DNA from: Diplonema papillatum
Taxonomy: Eukaryota; Euglenozoa; Diplonemea; Diplonemida; Diplonemidae
NCBI GenBank assembly: GCA_030068145.1
Contig: JAPJBO010000410.1
Span: 62,001-126,000 of the forward strand
DNA: 64,000 bases
Direction: 5' to 3'
Each line of letters begins with the position of its first letter. Positions within the stretch are counted from its first letter, which is position 1. The translations under genes were made by a program, and so were the position numbers. Positions 35,401-45,792 of this stretch are shown piece by piece. The notes beneath the pieces were generated by a model, which saw nothing but the letters and a program-made list of their open reading frames with translations, was not told the DNA's origin and searched no databases.

Positions 35401-36164
35401 GTGTCCCTGTCCCTTCGCGCATTCAGTGGCAGAATATGGCGTGGTGCGGCGGCGACGGAACATCCTGCATGCAAACGAAATACGTCCGCGACGCGGACGA
35501 CCTGGTCATCGTGGACCTTTTCGACACCTCGGCCGACACCATCAGCAGCCTGAAGAAGCGGCCCGGCCAGAAGGACCGCATCATTATCTGCTACTACTCC
35601 GCGGGCACCTTCGAGAACTGGCGCGAGGACAAGCGGAGCTTCCCGGCGTCGGTGAAGGGCAAGAAGATGGGCGACTGGCCCGGCGAGAAGTGGTTGGATA
35701 TCCTGAATGAGGATTCCCGCGACATCATCAAGGGGATCATGACCCGTCGGCTGGACCTCGCAGTGCAAAAGGGGTGCGACGGAGTTGAGCCCGACAATGT
35801 CGACTGCTATGCCAACAAGCGATGCCGGCAGGGGGCTTCAGCTGAACACGTCCGGCAGGCTCAGATCGTGTACAACTCTTGGACGGCAGTCCAAGCAGAC
35901 CGCAGGTACTTGCTCATTGGTTTGAAGAACGCGCTGGAACTGATCCCAGACCTGCTTGGCATGTACGACTTCGCCATCAACGAAGGGTGCCAGGCATACC
36001 AAGAGTGTGGACTCCTGACCCGCTTCCTTGAGAAGGGCAAGGCTGTCCTGCACGTCGAGTACGAAAACGTCAACAAGGTCTGCTCCCGCCGCGACAACGC
36101 CGACTACGGCTCGGCTTCCTTCTCGACGAAGATCGCGAAGAACTCTCTGTGGAAAGACTGCTGA
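32490..36164 (+). CDS. Secreted protein with four GH114 domains (1,224 residues)
   Basis: A single exon with signal peptide at residues 1-21 (hydrophobic core, AVGA/N cleavage). Three nearly identical 314-residue modules start at residues 22, 336 and 650, each a domain of about 235 residues plus a Pro/Thr/Ser linker. A diverged fourth domain covers about residues 975-1224. Each domain has the GH114 hallmarks: a TTWQ(N)IAWC start, YYSAGT(Y/F)E, then GCDGVEPDNVDCY (first copy G141-Y153, with D143, E146, D148 and D151 as candidate catalytic or binding acids) and a late VEYENVN. GH114 is the endo-alpha-1,4-polygalactosaminidase family, so a secreted enzyme cutting galactosaminoglycan-type polymers is likely. 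Paired cysteines in each domain fit extracellular disulfides. The ATG gives the signal peptide directly, supporting this start. Confidence 0.85.
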   Translation: MRSFLPLVATGLILLPHAVGANVYPLTTWQNIAWCGGDYASCQKTQYVKEEHELVIVDLYETSAATIRSLKSRAGKPDRLVICYYSAGTYEAWRPDANAFSDDVLGNKMSGWDERWLKITSALPKVKELMGGRLDYAVEQGCDGVEPDNVDCYDNSACRNGEAKASVRSAQIEYNEWTASAAHSRGLLVGLKNSLDLVSTLQPHYDFAVNEECQTWDECEMLLPFLNNNKAVLQTEYENVNSVCAKLANGDQGATTFSTLISKNSLWEACPYGATPTPQGQQPPPPPRTPAPTAVPTSAPTTPPTRAPTSPPTSTPTQTPAVPPQGPSSPSTGRTNVYPLTTWQNIAWCGGDYSSCQKTQYVKEEHELVIVDLYETSAATIRSLKSRAGKPDRLVICYYSAGTYEAWRPDANAFSDDVLGNKMSGWDERWLKITSALPKVKELMGGRLDYAVEQGCDGVEPDNVDCYDNSACRNGEAKASVRSAQIEYNEWTASAAHSRGLLVGLKNSLDLVSTLQPHYDFAVNEECQTWDECEMLLPFLNNNKAVLQTEYENVNSVCAKLANGDQGATTFSTLISKNSLWEACPYGATPTPQGQQPPPPPRTPAPTAVPTSAPTTPPTRAPTSPPTSTPTQTPAVPPQGPSSPSTGRTNVYPLTTWQNIAWCGGDYSSCQKTQYVKEEHELVIVDLYETSAATIRSLKSRAGKPDRLVICYYSAGTYEAWRPDANAFSDDVLGNKMSGWDERWLKITSALPKVKELMGGRLDYAVEQGCDGVEPDNVDCYDNSACRNGEAKASVRSAQIEYNEWTASAAHSRGLLVGLKNSLDLVSTLQPHYDFAVNEECQTWDECEMLLPFLNNNKAVLQTEYENVNSVCAKLANGDQGATTFSTLISKNSLWEACPYGATPTPQGQQPPPPPRTPAPTAVPTREPAPAPTPVPTPAPTVAPTPAPTAAPTPAPTAAPTAATTAPNNGGVPVPSRIQWQNMAWCGGDGTSCMQTKYVRDADDLVIVDLFDTSADTISSLKKRPGQKDRIIICYYSAGTFENWREDKRSFPASVKGKKMGDWPGEKWLDILNEDSRDIIKGIMTRRLDLAVQKGCDGVEPDNVDCYANKRCRQGASAEHVRQAQIVYNSWTAVQADRRYLLIGLKNALELIPDLLGMYDFAINEGCQAYQECGLLTRFLEKGKAVLHVEYENVNKVCSRRDNADYGSASFSTKIAKNSLWKDC
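32553..35378 (+). repeat. Three tandem 942-bp coding repeats
   Basis: Unit starts (AACGTGTACCCACTGACCAC) are at 32553, 33495 and 34437, exactly 942 bp apart. Units 2 and 3 look identical over the domain; unit 1 differs at a few bases near its start. The linker of unit 3 changes at about 35240 into a different PAPT-rich linker. Confidence 0.95.
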
Positions 36165-37155
36165 CGAGGCTCGGCAGCTTGAGCGTTGCTAGACTTCTTT
36201 GTATTACCAACAGTCTTGTACGGTTGGGTCGCCGTGCAGTGTATGTTACGAAGGCAGAAAATACGCAGCGTGTTTTGGTAGTTGATAAAGCACCGGACCT
36301 TTAAGCCTCAAAAAAACGCTAAAAAAATGCAACAGGGGGTAAACGATCAAAACCTGCACGCGCAACCAAGCGTTAACAATGCATCGTTGGTACTACAAAT
36401 CAATAGGCAGCGTGCCACGTCCAACTTACCAGAAACACGTGAGTGCCGCTATCGCGCATGAACGCACAAACAAAGAATGCGCCAATCGGCCCCTCTTTTT
36501 TTTTTTTCAACCAACCGAAAAAGGAGCATTCGAATCGCTGACGTGTTGCCTTCAACCTCTCCGTCTTTGGTCCCGGCTCCACTAAGAACAGAACGTTCTC
36601 TTCTTCCGTCTTTCAAAGAACCCATTCGACAAAGGTCACCCGAAGGCTCTAAAATCCCGGATTCTCAAGCGAACTTTAGTTCTAAAGAATATCTGGTACC
36701 CCCGAAAACCAAAGTAACGAGATACGCAAGAACTCGACCAAGAGAAGGAGGGGGACGCGACCCAGAGCCCCGGGCTGACCAGCCTGGAACTAGTGTGGTC
36801 GGTCTTCTTCGGAGGGGCCCACGCTCTCAAAGTTCGACTTGTACACACGAACTACGGACGAACTACGCAGGTACTAGGGGTTTCGGGGGGTACCAATATC
36901 GTCTCGTAAAGCAAGCTGACAACTGCTGGATCCGGCCGGCTCCAAGACACATTTCCCAAACCAAGGCATCAAGGCATGGCGCACCTGCGCCTACGCTACG
37001 TACAACCCCGTAGAGACGGTCATCCCAGGGCAGAGCTCACGTGATTTGACACCGTGCCAACTTCCTCAAGCTTTGCATCTGCGGATGGTCGTTATGCTCT
37101 TGTCTCTCTCTCTCTCTCACTCCGTGTGTTTCCTTTTTTGTTTCTTTTGGAAAAA
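36165..37155. other. Intergenic, fragments of dispersed repeats
   Basis: 36370-36425 is the inverted partner of 8718-8775. 36633-36690 (CACCCGAAGG... CGGATTCTCAAGCGAAC) belongs to a family also seen at 54828-54890 and 31680-31730. No gene is seen. Confidence 0.5.
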
Positions 37156-37410
37156 GTGCCTTAGGGGACTAGTCCTATGTGAAATGTGCCCAACGGGGAC
37201 TAGTCCCTATTTTGCATTACAATTCCTGGTAAGAATTTGCAAAAAAGTGCATTTCCCAGTACTTTCCAATGAAAATGTGCCCACGGGGACTAGTCCCCGT
37301 TGGGCACATTTCACAATGGGACTCGTCCCCTGGGCAAACAATTTCTTGGACTTTTTGCCAGGGAAATGTACTTGGGCACATTTCACATTGGAACTAGTCC
37401 CCTAAGGCAC
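37156..37410. mobile_element. Hairpin MITE with GTGCCTTAGGGGACTAGTCC ends
   Basis: GTGCCTTAGGGGACTAGTCC at 37156 and its complement ending at 37410 flank further inverted copies of GAAATGTGCCCAACGGGG. No coding capacity and no clear target duplication. A related fragment (GGGGACTAGTCCCCAGTGCG, AATGTGCCC) occurs at 55303-55360. Confidence 0.6.
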
Positions 37411-38116
37411 CTTACCCACGTGTGGCCCTATTTACGCTCTTTTTGGGCAAAATCCAAGATCCTCTTTACGTTTTTTTTGCACTTTTTCCGCCTGTTTTTG
37501 CACCCGTTTTGGATCGTAGCTACACTGAGAGGGTGAAAGATTTCGGACGGAGGAATGTCGGACTCTTCGCGCTTTCGCTTTCTTTCTGTCGTCTGTGCTA
37601 AGGAGGTTGTACCAGCACTGCCGCTAAGATCATCACCATCATCACAATCGGAAGTTTGTCAGGCGCAAGTTCCAACAGAAACTCGAATGGCTTTGTGTCA
37701 ACGCTTGCCAATATAGAGCTAAGACCTTCAGAGGCTCCTAGCTTGGTCACAAAACATTTCTGAATAGTTCTTCATCGAACGAAGAAATCGAGCCGAGCCA
37801 CACGGCATGCTATGTCTGTTTTGCTTTCCGGACTGTGGTAACTTGTCTCTAGCACTCTGATGAATGATCATATCATATGCGGCCCTGGCGGTCATCGAAG
37901 TAATGGAGTATTTATCATCCCCTTCTTCGGCTCGCGTAGCGAGCCGGAAAAAACGGTATGATACACACCCAATTTTCCCACTCGCGTAAGCCCGAAGAAA
38001 CGGGTATGCCTGTCATGTGCAGACAACCAAGCCAGCTTGCTCCTCCTCCACCTTCGAAAGACCTGCATGGGCCTGCTTGGGTGGCCTTCGGGTGGCATCT
38101 TGGACACAAGATCTGT

Positions 38117-40545
38117 GCTGATAACGTACTGATTCAGCATGTGTACAAAGGGAGCACAGATTTTTTCCTGAGCGGGCCACCAGCCCACCATTTATAGGGG
38201 GGGGGTGGGGGACCCACCTTTTCCCCCCAGGAGGGTCCGGTTTTCCAGAATTCTGGAATCACTCCGGATTGGTGTTCTCCGCGAGTTTTTCAGAAATTTT
38301 TCAGATATCCCGCCAAATAACATGAAAAACAGGGGGGTGCGGGGGGCTACGCCCCCCGCCCAAACGGTACGGGTTTTCCAATAAACTTTTCAACCCCATT
38401 TCAACAATCCTGTTGGTGTTTCTCACTTAGAAATCTACAGCTAGACCACTTTTCAGACAACAAAAACTGGGGTTGTCCCACCTTTTTGGATCACCAAAAC
38501 TGACGTTTGAGGGTTTCCCACTTTTTTGGGTCACCAATACTGACGTTTGAGGGTTGTCCCACTTTTTTCGATGACCAATCCTGACGTTTGAGGGTTGTCC
38601 CACTTTTTTCGATGACCAATACTCACGTTTGAGGGTTGTCCCACTTTTTTGGATCACCAATACTGACGTTTGAGGGTTGTCCCACTTTTTTGGGTCACCA
38701 ATACTGACGTTTGAGGGTTGTCCCACTTTTTTCGATGACCAATACTGACGTTTGAGGGTTGTCCCACTTTTTTGGATCACCAATACTGACGTTTGAGGGT
38801 TGTCCCACATTTTTGGCTCACCAACACTGATGTTTGAGGGTTGTCCCACATTTTTGGATCACCAATACTGACGTTTGAGGGTTGTCCCACTTTTTTCGAT
38901 GACCAATACTGACGTTTGAGGGTTGTCCCACTTTTTTGGATCACCAATACTGACGTTTGAGGGTTGTCCCACATTTTTGGCTCACCAACACTGATGTTTG
39001 AGGGTTGTCCCACATTTTTGGATCACCAATACTGACGTTTGAGGGTTGTCCCACTTTTTTCGATGACCAATACTGACGTTTGAGGGTTGTCCCACTTTTT
39101 TGGATCACTAAAACTGACGTTTGAGGGTTGTCCCACTTTTTTGGATCACCAATACTGACGTTTGAGGGTTGTCCCACTTTTTTGGATCACCAATACTGAC
39201 GTTTGAGGGTTGTCCCACTTCTTTGGGGCACTAAAACTAACGTTTGAGGGTTGTCCCACTTTTTTGGGGCACCAATACTGACGTTTGAGGGTTGTCCCAC
39301 ATTTTTGGGTCACCAATACGGACAACCCTCAAACGTCAGTTTTCGTGATCGAAAAAAGTGGGACAACCCTCAAACGTCAGTATTGGTGATCCAAAAATGT
39401 GGGACAACCCTCAAACGTCAGTATTGGTGACCCAAAAAAGTGGGACAACCCTCAAACGTCAGTATTGGTGCCCCAAAAAAGTGGCACAACCCTCAAACGT
39501 TAGTTTTAGTGCCCCAAAGAAGTGGGACAACCCTCAAACGTCAGTATTGGTGATCCAAAAAAGTGGGACAACCCTCAAACGTCAGTTTTCGTGATCGAAA
39601 AAAGTGGGACAACCCTCAAACGTCAGTATTGGTGATCCAAAAAAGTGGGACAACCCTCAAACGTCAGTTTTCGTGATCCAAAAAAGTGGGACAACCCTCA
39701 AACGTCAGTATTGGTGACCCAAAAAAGTGGGACAACCCTCAAACGTTAGTTTTAGTGCCCCAAAAAAGTGGGACAACCCTCAAACGTTAGTTTTAGTGCC
39801 CCAAAGAAGTGGGACAACCCTCAAACGTCAGTATTGGTGATCCAAAAAAGTGGGACAACCCTCAAACGTCAGTTTTCGTGATCCAAAAAAGTGGGACAAC
39901 CCTCAAACGTCAGTATTGGTGACCCAAAAAAGTGGGACAACCCTCAAACGTTAGTTTTAGTGCCCCAAAAAAGTGGGACAACCCTCAAACGTTAGTTTTA
40001 GTGCCCCAAAGAAGTGGGACAACCCTCAAACGTCAGTATTGGTGATCCAAAAAAGTGGGACAACCCTCAAACGTTAGTTTTATAGCCCCAAAGAAGTGGG
40101 ACAACCCTCAAACGTCAGTATTGGTGATCCAAAAATGTGGGACAACCCTCAAACGTCAGTATTGGTGATCGAAAAAAGTGGGACAACCCTCAAACGTTAG
40201 TTTTATAGCCCCAAAGAAGTGGGACAACCCTCAAACGTCAGTATTGGTGATCCAAAAGTTTGGGACAACCCTCAAACGTCAGTTTTCGTGATCGAAAAAA
40301 GTGGGACAACCCTAAAACGTCAGTATTGGTGATCCAAAAATGTGGGACAACCCTCAAACGTCAGTATTGGTCATCGAAAAATGTGGGACAACCCTCAAAC
40401 GTCAGTATTGGTGACCCAAAAGGGGGGGTCTGGGGACCCACCTTTTCATTCTGCCAAGTCGGTGGGCAGGTGGCCCGCTCAGGAAAAAATCTGTGCTCCC
40501 AAAGAGAAACTAAAAGAATTAACGTGCTGAAATCAGTACGTTTAG
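38117..40545. mobile_element. Foldback element nested in hAT copy 2
   Basis: The outer parts are inverted repeats: AACGTACTGATT.CAGCA, then GGGAGCACAGATTTTTTCCT and GAGCGGGCCACC.GCCCACC, at about 38117-38192 and, inverted, 40455-40545. Inside lie the arms of the 41-bp array (38450-39320 and 39321-40425). No transposase is present. Confidence 0.7.
38450..40425. repeat. Giant palindromic 41-bp tandem array
   Basis: About 21 units of TGACGTTTGAGGGTTGTCCC plus ACTTTTTTGGATCACCAATAC run to 39320, then about 27 units run as the exact reverse complement. Variation is concentrated in the GGATCACCAATAC part. Long frames translating as repeated WDNPQTSVLV are by-products. Confidence 0.95.
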
Positions 40546-40670
40546 CCTGCTGAACGTAAGGCCTGGCTGTAGCCTGGTGCAAAAAAAGTGCAAAAAAAAA
40601 AGTGCAAAAAAATGTGTTTGGGCAAAATCTCTATTTACATTCACGCTTTAGGGCCACACCTGACCTTACC

Positions 40671-43600
40671 CTTGTGTTCTTTTTTTTTTTTTTTTTTGCA
40701 TTTCCATTTGCGTTACACTGTGTACTGAGCGTGGACTGTGTAGTCGCAATTTTGTTCGGAGGTACTGCCATGGCCCGAGAAAAAATTAGGAAATACTCGA
40801 GATACGCCTTCATCGGAAATGACCCTTTCGCAGTTGTGTTGTTTCTCCCCCTGCACTTTTTGTCGAAGATCTGGGGGGGCCAAAGCTGTTAAAAGGTGGT
40901 TGTCTCACCTGTTTTTCAGGTGAGCATCCGCGCACATTTTGGGCGAGGCACGAAAGGCGAAGTCCAACCGTGGGTAGAGCAGGCACCTTCCTCTTTTTGC
41001 AAGCAAACCACGAGAATATGTGGCGGGCGGCCAATACCGTTCCTTTTTTTTTTTGTTTCTTGATGATACTGCAGGGAATAGTTGACTAGACCTCTTGAGT
41101 TTGTGCTAACCACTATTGGGGAGTCGGGGAAATCTAATAACGCCTAAAGCATGACCGACCCCCCCGTTTGTGAGAAAAGCGAAGAATAATTCCATGCCAC
41201 TAACGCTAGTAAAGACACCTTTTTTGTGGTAGCAAGCTTGCTTGTCTATACCAAAAAAACGTCGGATGGCAGCGTGCTGTGCTAATTCACTTAAATCAGG
41301 GGGTTCACACGTACGCACAAAAAAAGCTGTCTTTTGTCAAGAGCTGCGACTCAACTATACCCCAACGAACCCGTGCACCGTAGCGAACCTTGGGGCTCGG
41401 CGCTTGCGCTGGTCACGAACCTGCAGTGATGATCGGCTAACAAGGAAGGCCGGATGCGACGGTGTGGTGTGGTCGGGCCGACTTGAGCTGCTGCTGGGTT
41501 CTGCTGCTGATAACAGGGCGACCCTTGTGTTCCCGTTTCTTTTTTGAAGACGGCCGCCCTGTCCCAAAAGCCCGCTGCTTGCGACGGGGCTTTCCTCCCA
41601 CTCTCTTTTTTTTTTTTTTTTTTTCGCCGCCCCCTGCGATGTTTTGCGCCCGCTTACTTGCGGTGCCGCCTGGTCACACACACCCTCACGCCACCTCCTT
41701 CTGGACCCACTCCCACACGGTCGGCGGTCCGCCCCAGAAAGCTGGAGTTAAACAGGGTGTACTTATAGCGCGCGGAAGAGCGAGCCAATAGCAGGTCTGT
41801 GATGCTCCTAAATGTCCTAGGCTGCACGCGCACTAGACCGACGCATTAAACGATTAAACGTGTTTGAGAGCCTTCCGGCTACCTATCTTGAAGAGGATGG
41901 GAAATCTTTTGAACTTGCGTCGTGATGAGGATCGATGATTGCAATTATTCTCCTTGAATGCGGAATGCCTAGTAGGCGCAAGTCATCCTGCGTTGCATCC
42001 CAAAAAACGGGTGTATCGGTACGTCCGAGAGTATCCCAATTGCAACTAAAGCTTTTAGCTCCAGTTACTGTGGTCGGACTCCACCGTGCAATTCGTGTTC
42101 CGAAATCTGGCCATTACCTCTTGTCCACCAAGTGCCTTCTGCCCGTTGTTTCAACAAAAGAATACTACACATTTTCTTTGAATGTTGGGCCAGTTCACCT
42201 GCTGCCCCCCCTGAAAGTGACCTGAGCTCGATTCCGCGGCCGGTTGGATGCGGGCAACTGCAGCTTCGTACCACCGACACCCCCCTGGGTAGGTGCTGCA
42301 CACGGCAACCCCATGTCCACTGTGCTCTGCGGAGTTTACTTCGCAGATTGCCACCGTAAAAAGAAGACAAGTCAGTGCTGCCTAGCGAGTCGCAGTCACA
42401 ATCAGGGCGAGTGCCCTGAGGTTTTTAACTGATTGCTCAGACACGGTTGTAGGGGCCTTCTCCCCGTGACGGATTCGCCTGTGCTCTAGTAGCACGGGTG
42501 GTCCTGGCTGTGACGAGCTACGAACAGCCGCCTGACAAACCAGACTCACACCGCAGTCCTGTCTGCAGACACTCAGGTTCCACGCTCATGATGGTCCGCC
42601 TTATGTGTCCGTGGCTTAAAGGACCGAAACACGGCGCAGACGGGACCAGTGCGGTGTTGAGCACATACCCATTCCAAGCACGTTCTTGCAACACCCCCTG
42701 CGTACATAACGCACAATCGGGGGTATCTGGATTTGGACCCGCAATTTGGGTCCAGAATTTGGGTCCAAAGTGTGGGTCCTCTGGGTTATCAAGTTCGTAT
42801 GACGATTAATATCTAAAGCCACCCACGCGGCGTTGACTGCGGCTGGTCTTTGAAAGGGCTGTCTCGATGTTACTTTGATCAAACTCACACTAACCTAACG
42901 ATCCCACTCGATTTCTTGCTCGTTTACGTTCTACAGGGCTCGACAATCGGGCAGGGGGTGAATTGGCTCAAACGCGTGCAAATCCTGCAGGGAGTAGTTG
43001 CCTAGACCTCTTCGAATTCTGTGCAGCGCAAGATTGCGGAAGTCGGGGAATCCTAGCGCATCGTGGAGCAGGACCTACCCCCCAGTTTCCACCTTTTGTG
43101 AGGAAAAAGCGAGGAATACAGTCACCCTCTTTTTCCATCAGCCAAGAGCTGCGACTCAACTATCCGTTTGCCGAACGTGCGGTGCTGGGGGGAAGCAGCT
43201 CGCCGCCGCCAGAAGCGGAGCGGCTGGCGGTGTGGATCAAACACTGGGCTGAATTGATCCCGGCCATACCGTTCAACAAAAAAGCCATTTTTTTCATCTC
43301 TTCTGCTTACCATCGGGTTTTATGGGTTTGTAGCAGTCGTTGCTGGCGAGCGGCGAGCTGTACGTCCAATCCGCACTCCAGCCACGGAAGCTTTGCACGA
43401 GAGAGCAAAACCAAAACAACAGCAAGAAAAACAACAGTGCGAAGGTCCTCGGCACCAGGAACCCCCGAGAAACCGGCTCGATCCTTCCTCCCTTTTTTTT
43501 TTTCTTCGTTCTCTTTTTGCATTCCGGTATATTATCTGCGGAGGCCCGCCCCGCTCGTTGACGTTTACTTCATCCCTTTCAGGCAGTGCCGGTCTTCTTG

Positions 43601-43985
43601 GGCACACTGATGGTGCCCTTGCACAGCTCGCATTAAATTGCCATTTCATGCAGGAATCCGGCAGACGAGAAAGTGCGAGGTAACCAGCCCGGACGAACCA
43701 GCGGGGTTCAAGGCCAGGCGACCAAGAGAAGGAGGGGGACGTGACCAGAGACCCAGGCGTAAGTGTCTGTTGGATGCAAACACTGCTCCGTTTTCCTCCC
43801 GTGCTACTACTATTTTCTTGCCGGTTGGGTCTTCAGATTCGGTCACCGGACGGAATCTGCGACAGAAGCAACTGCCCTGGTCCTTGCGGGGCGCTTGGAA
43901 CCCTTGCAACTCATCCGCTTTGGGGGTTTCCTACCGAATCTGCATCCGTCGACAGGTGGACCCATAAAACAACTAAGCGTTCCAC
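40671..43985. other. Intergenic with a duplicated segment
   Basis: 41065-41195 plus 41338-41360 and 42982-43165 are diverged direct copies: GCAGGGA(A/G)TAGTTG.CTAGACC, AGTCGGGGAA, then GAGCTGCGACTCAACTAT. The rest shows T-runs (40681-40697, 41608-41624) and no supported gene. Confidence 0.5.
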
Positions 43986-45558
43986 ATGTCCGACACCAAC
44001 GGGAAGCCATGCGTCACGTTCGAGGATATATCAATGGCGGCGTACCGCATTCGCGACGGTGTGCTGCGAAGCCAGCTCACGAAGGCGAGTGACAAGGTTT
44101 CCGAAGGGTTCACGAACCTGTACCTGAAGCACGAGCACCGGCAGTTCTCCGGCTCGTTCAAGGAGCGGGGCGCGCTGAACGCGCTGATGCTGCTGTCCGA
44201 CGAGAAGCGGAAGAAGGGCGTCATCGCGGCGAGCGCCGGGAACCACGCGCTGGCCCTCGCGTACCACGGGATGCGGCTGGGGATTCCGATCACGGTGGTC
44301 ATGCCGCTGTTCGCGCCGCTGGCGAAGCTGTCTCGGTGCAGGGACTGGGGCGCGGACGTGCACCTGCACGGCGCCAACATCCAGGAGGCGAAGCAGCACG
44401 CGCAGGAGATGATGCAGACCACGGGGCAGGAGTACATCAACGGCTACGACCACCCGGCCATCATCGCCGGCGCCGGGACCATCGGCATCGAGATCTTGGA
44501 GCAGGCGCCCGACACGGAAGCTGTCGTCGTCCCTATAGGCGGGGCCGGCCTCATCGCTGGGATATCGCTCGCCGTCAAGCGCCTGCGCCCGAGCATCAAA
44601 GTCATCGGCGTTGAACCCGCCAACTGCGACAGCTTCACCCAGGCGCTCAAGGCGGGCCACCCCGTGTCCGCTGCCACTCGGCCGACGCTGGCCGACGGGT
44701 TGAACGTGCCGACCGTCGGGGAGAACGCCTTCGAGATAGCGAAGCGGTACGTCGACAAAACGATTGTCGTCGACGAAAAATGGATCGCCCTCGCGGTCCT
44801 GCGGACGCTGGAGGGGGAGCGCATGGTGGTCGAGGGCGGCGGCGCGACGGGGGTCGCGGGGCTTCTGTCCGGGCAGCTGCGGGAGCTGCAGGGGAAGAAG
44901 ACGGTGGTCGTCTTGTGCGGGGCGAACGTCGATGTCACGGTCCTCGGGCGGGTCATCGAGCGGGGGCTGCACTTCGACAACCGGCTCGTGCGCTTGGACG
45001 TGCCGATCTCGGACCGGCCGGGCGGGTTGTCCGACTTCGTGACCGTCATCCGCGACATCGGGGCGAACGTCATCGACATCCAGCACGAGCGCGTCTTCAT
45101 CTCGGACATCAACATCGTCTCCGTGCGCTGCACTCTCGAGGTCGCCGACCGCGACCACAAGAAGCGCCTGCTTCAAGGACTTGTCGAACGGGTATGCACA
45201 CACACACGAGAAGAGCTCCTGGTGTGGGCTGTGCTGAGCACCCCAGCGGCGGCAAAGCCGTGGATGGGACATCTTTTGAACTTGCGTACGATGAAACGAA
45301 GATCTCCCTTTCTTTTATTCAGAGTATATTCGTCCCCAAGACAGGCGGACAAATTTTCGGCCTGGCAAACGCCGCACTAGCTGCCTACATTGCCGCCTGC
45401 ACTTCACAAGCACATTGACCTACAAACGAACACACACTCAGGGGTTCGAACCAAAAGTCGCTGACGGCGCCCCAACGCCATCAGACGTCACTCGGCTGCA
45501 CGCTGCTGGCCCAGTACCAGAGGAAGTGAAGGAGGCGCCAGTCGAGGCGAAACTGTAG
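43986..45558 (+). CDS. ilvA: Threonine ammonia-lyase (dehydratase) with C-terminal ACT domain
   Basis: Exons 43986-45191 and 45442-45558 (phase 0, donor GTATGC, acceptor CACTCAG) give 440 residues. It is a fold-type II PLP enzyme: the Schiff-base lysine is K59 in SGSFKERGA, then SAGNHALALAY, and the phosphate loop is GGAGLIAGI. From about residue 330 an ACT domain begins (LVRLDVPISDRPGGLSDFV), completed by exon 2 (GFEPKV...). This matches the medium-length, single-ACT threonine ammonia-lyases, which deaminate L-threonine (and L-serine) to 2-oxobutyrate, feeding isoleucine synthesis or threonine catabolism. The ACT domain implies amino-acid feedback. The start codon matches the family start (TFEDI...), and no targeting peptide is seen. 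Long antisense ORFs across it are shadows. Confidence 0.92.
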
Positions 45559-45636
45559 GGGACTGCATCGGGTGGCTGCATCCCCAGGCGACCTCGGCGA
45601 CCCAACGTGAGAAAAGAACGTGTCTGCTATATCGTA

Positions 45637-45792
45637 AAGGGGGGGGGGTCGAATAATAACACTGTGTTATTATTCGATTTGTCGAATAATAAAAAAAGTT
45701 CCGGGTAGCCGAACAGTAACAGGATCAAATAGTGGTAGTGTTTTTAGACAACCAGACGTGTGTCAGATAACTGTTATTATTCGACCCCCCTT
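45637..45792. mobile_element. TA-flanked MITE (156 bp)
   Basis: Ends AAGGGGGG...TCGAATAATAACA and its complement GTTATTATTCGACCCCCCTT are flanked by TA (45635-45636 and 45793-45794), as for Tc1/mariner-type elements. A single end of the same family (AAAGGGGAGGGTCGAATAAT) stands at 30145-30165. Confidence 0.75.

Larger units (their letters stand above)
37417..40662. mobile_element. hAT-type non-autonomous element, copy 2 (3,246 bp, with nested insert)
   Basis: CACGTGTGGCCCTA (37417-37430) and TAGGGCCACACCTG (40649-40662) are the ends. ACCTTACC flanks both sides (37409-37416 and 40663-40670), a perfect 8-bp duplication. 37417-37838 and about 40560-40662 align with copy 1 at 14120-14849; the intervening 2.7 kb is an insertion carrying a huge palindromic array. 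Confidence 0.9.

Noticed and set aside
38450..40425. CRISPR array
   Set aside because: There are no unique spacers: the whole 41-bp unit repeats, the array inverts midway, and the context is eukaryotic.
44031..45272. 413-codon minus-strand ORF opposite threonine ammonia-lyase
   Set aside because: It is an antisense shadow of a GC-rich exon; the sense strand has clear PLP-enzyme motifs.
45441..45452. B-box-like GGTTCGAACC suggesting a tRNA
   Set aside because: It is the first codons of the second exon of threonine ammonia-lyase and has no A-box at the right distance.
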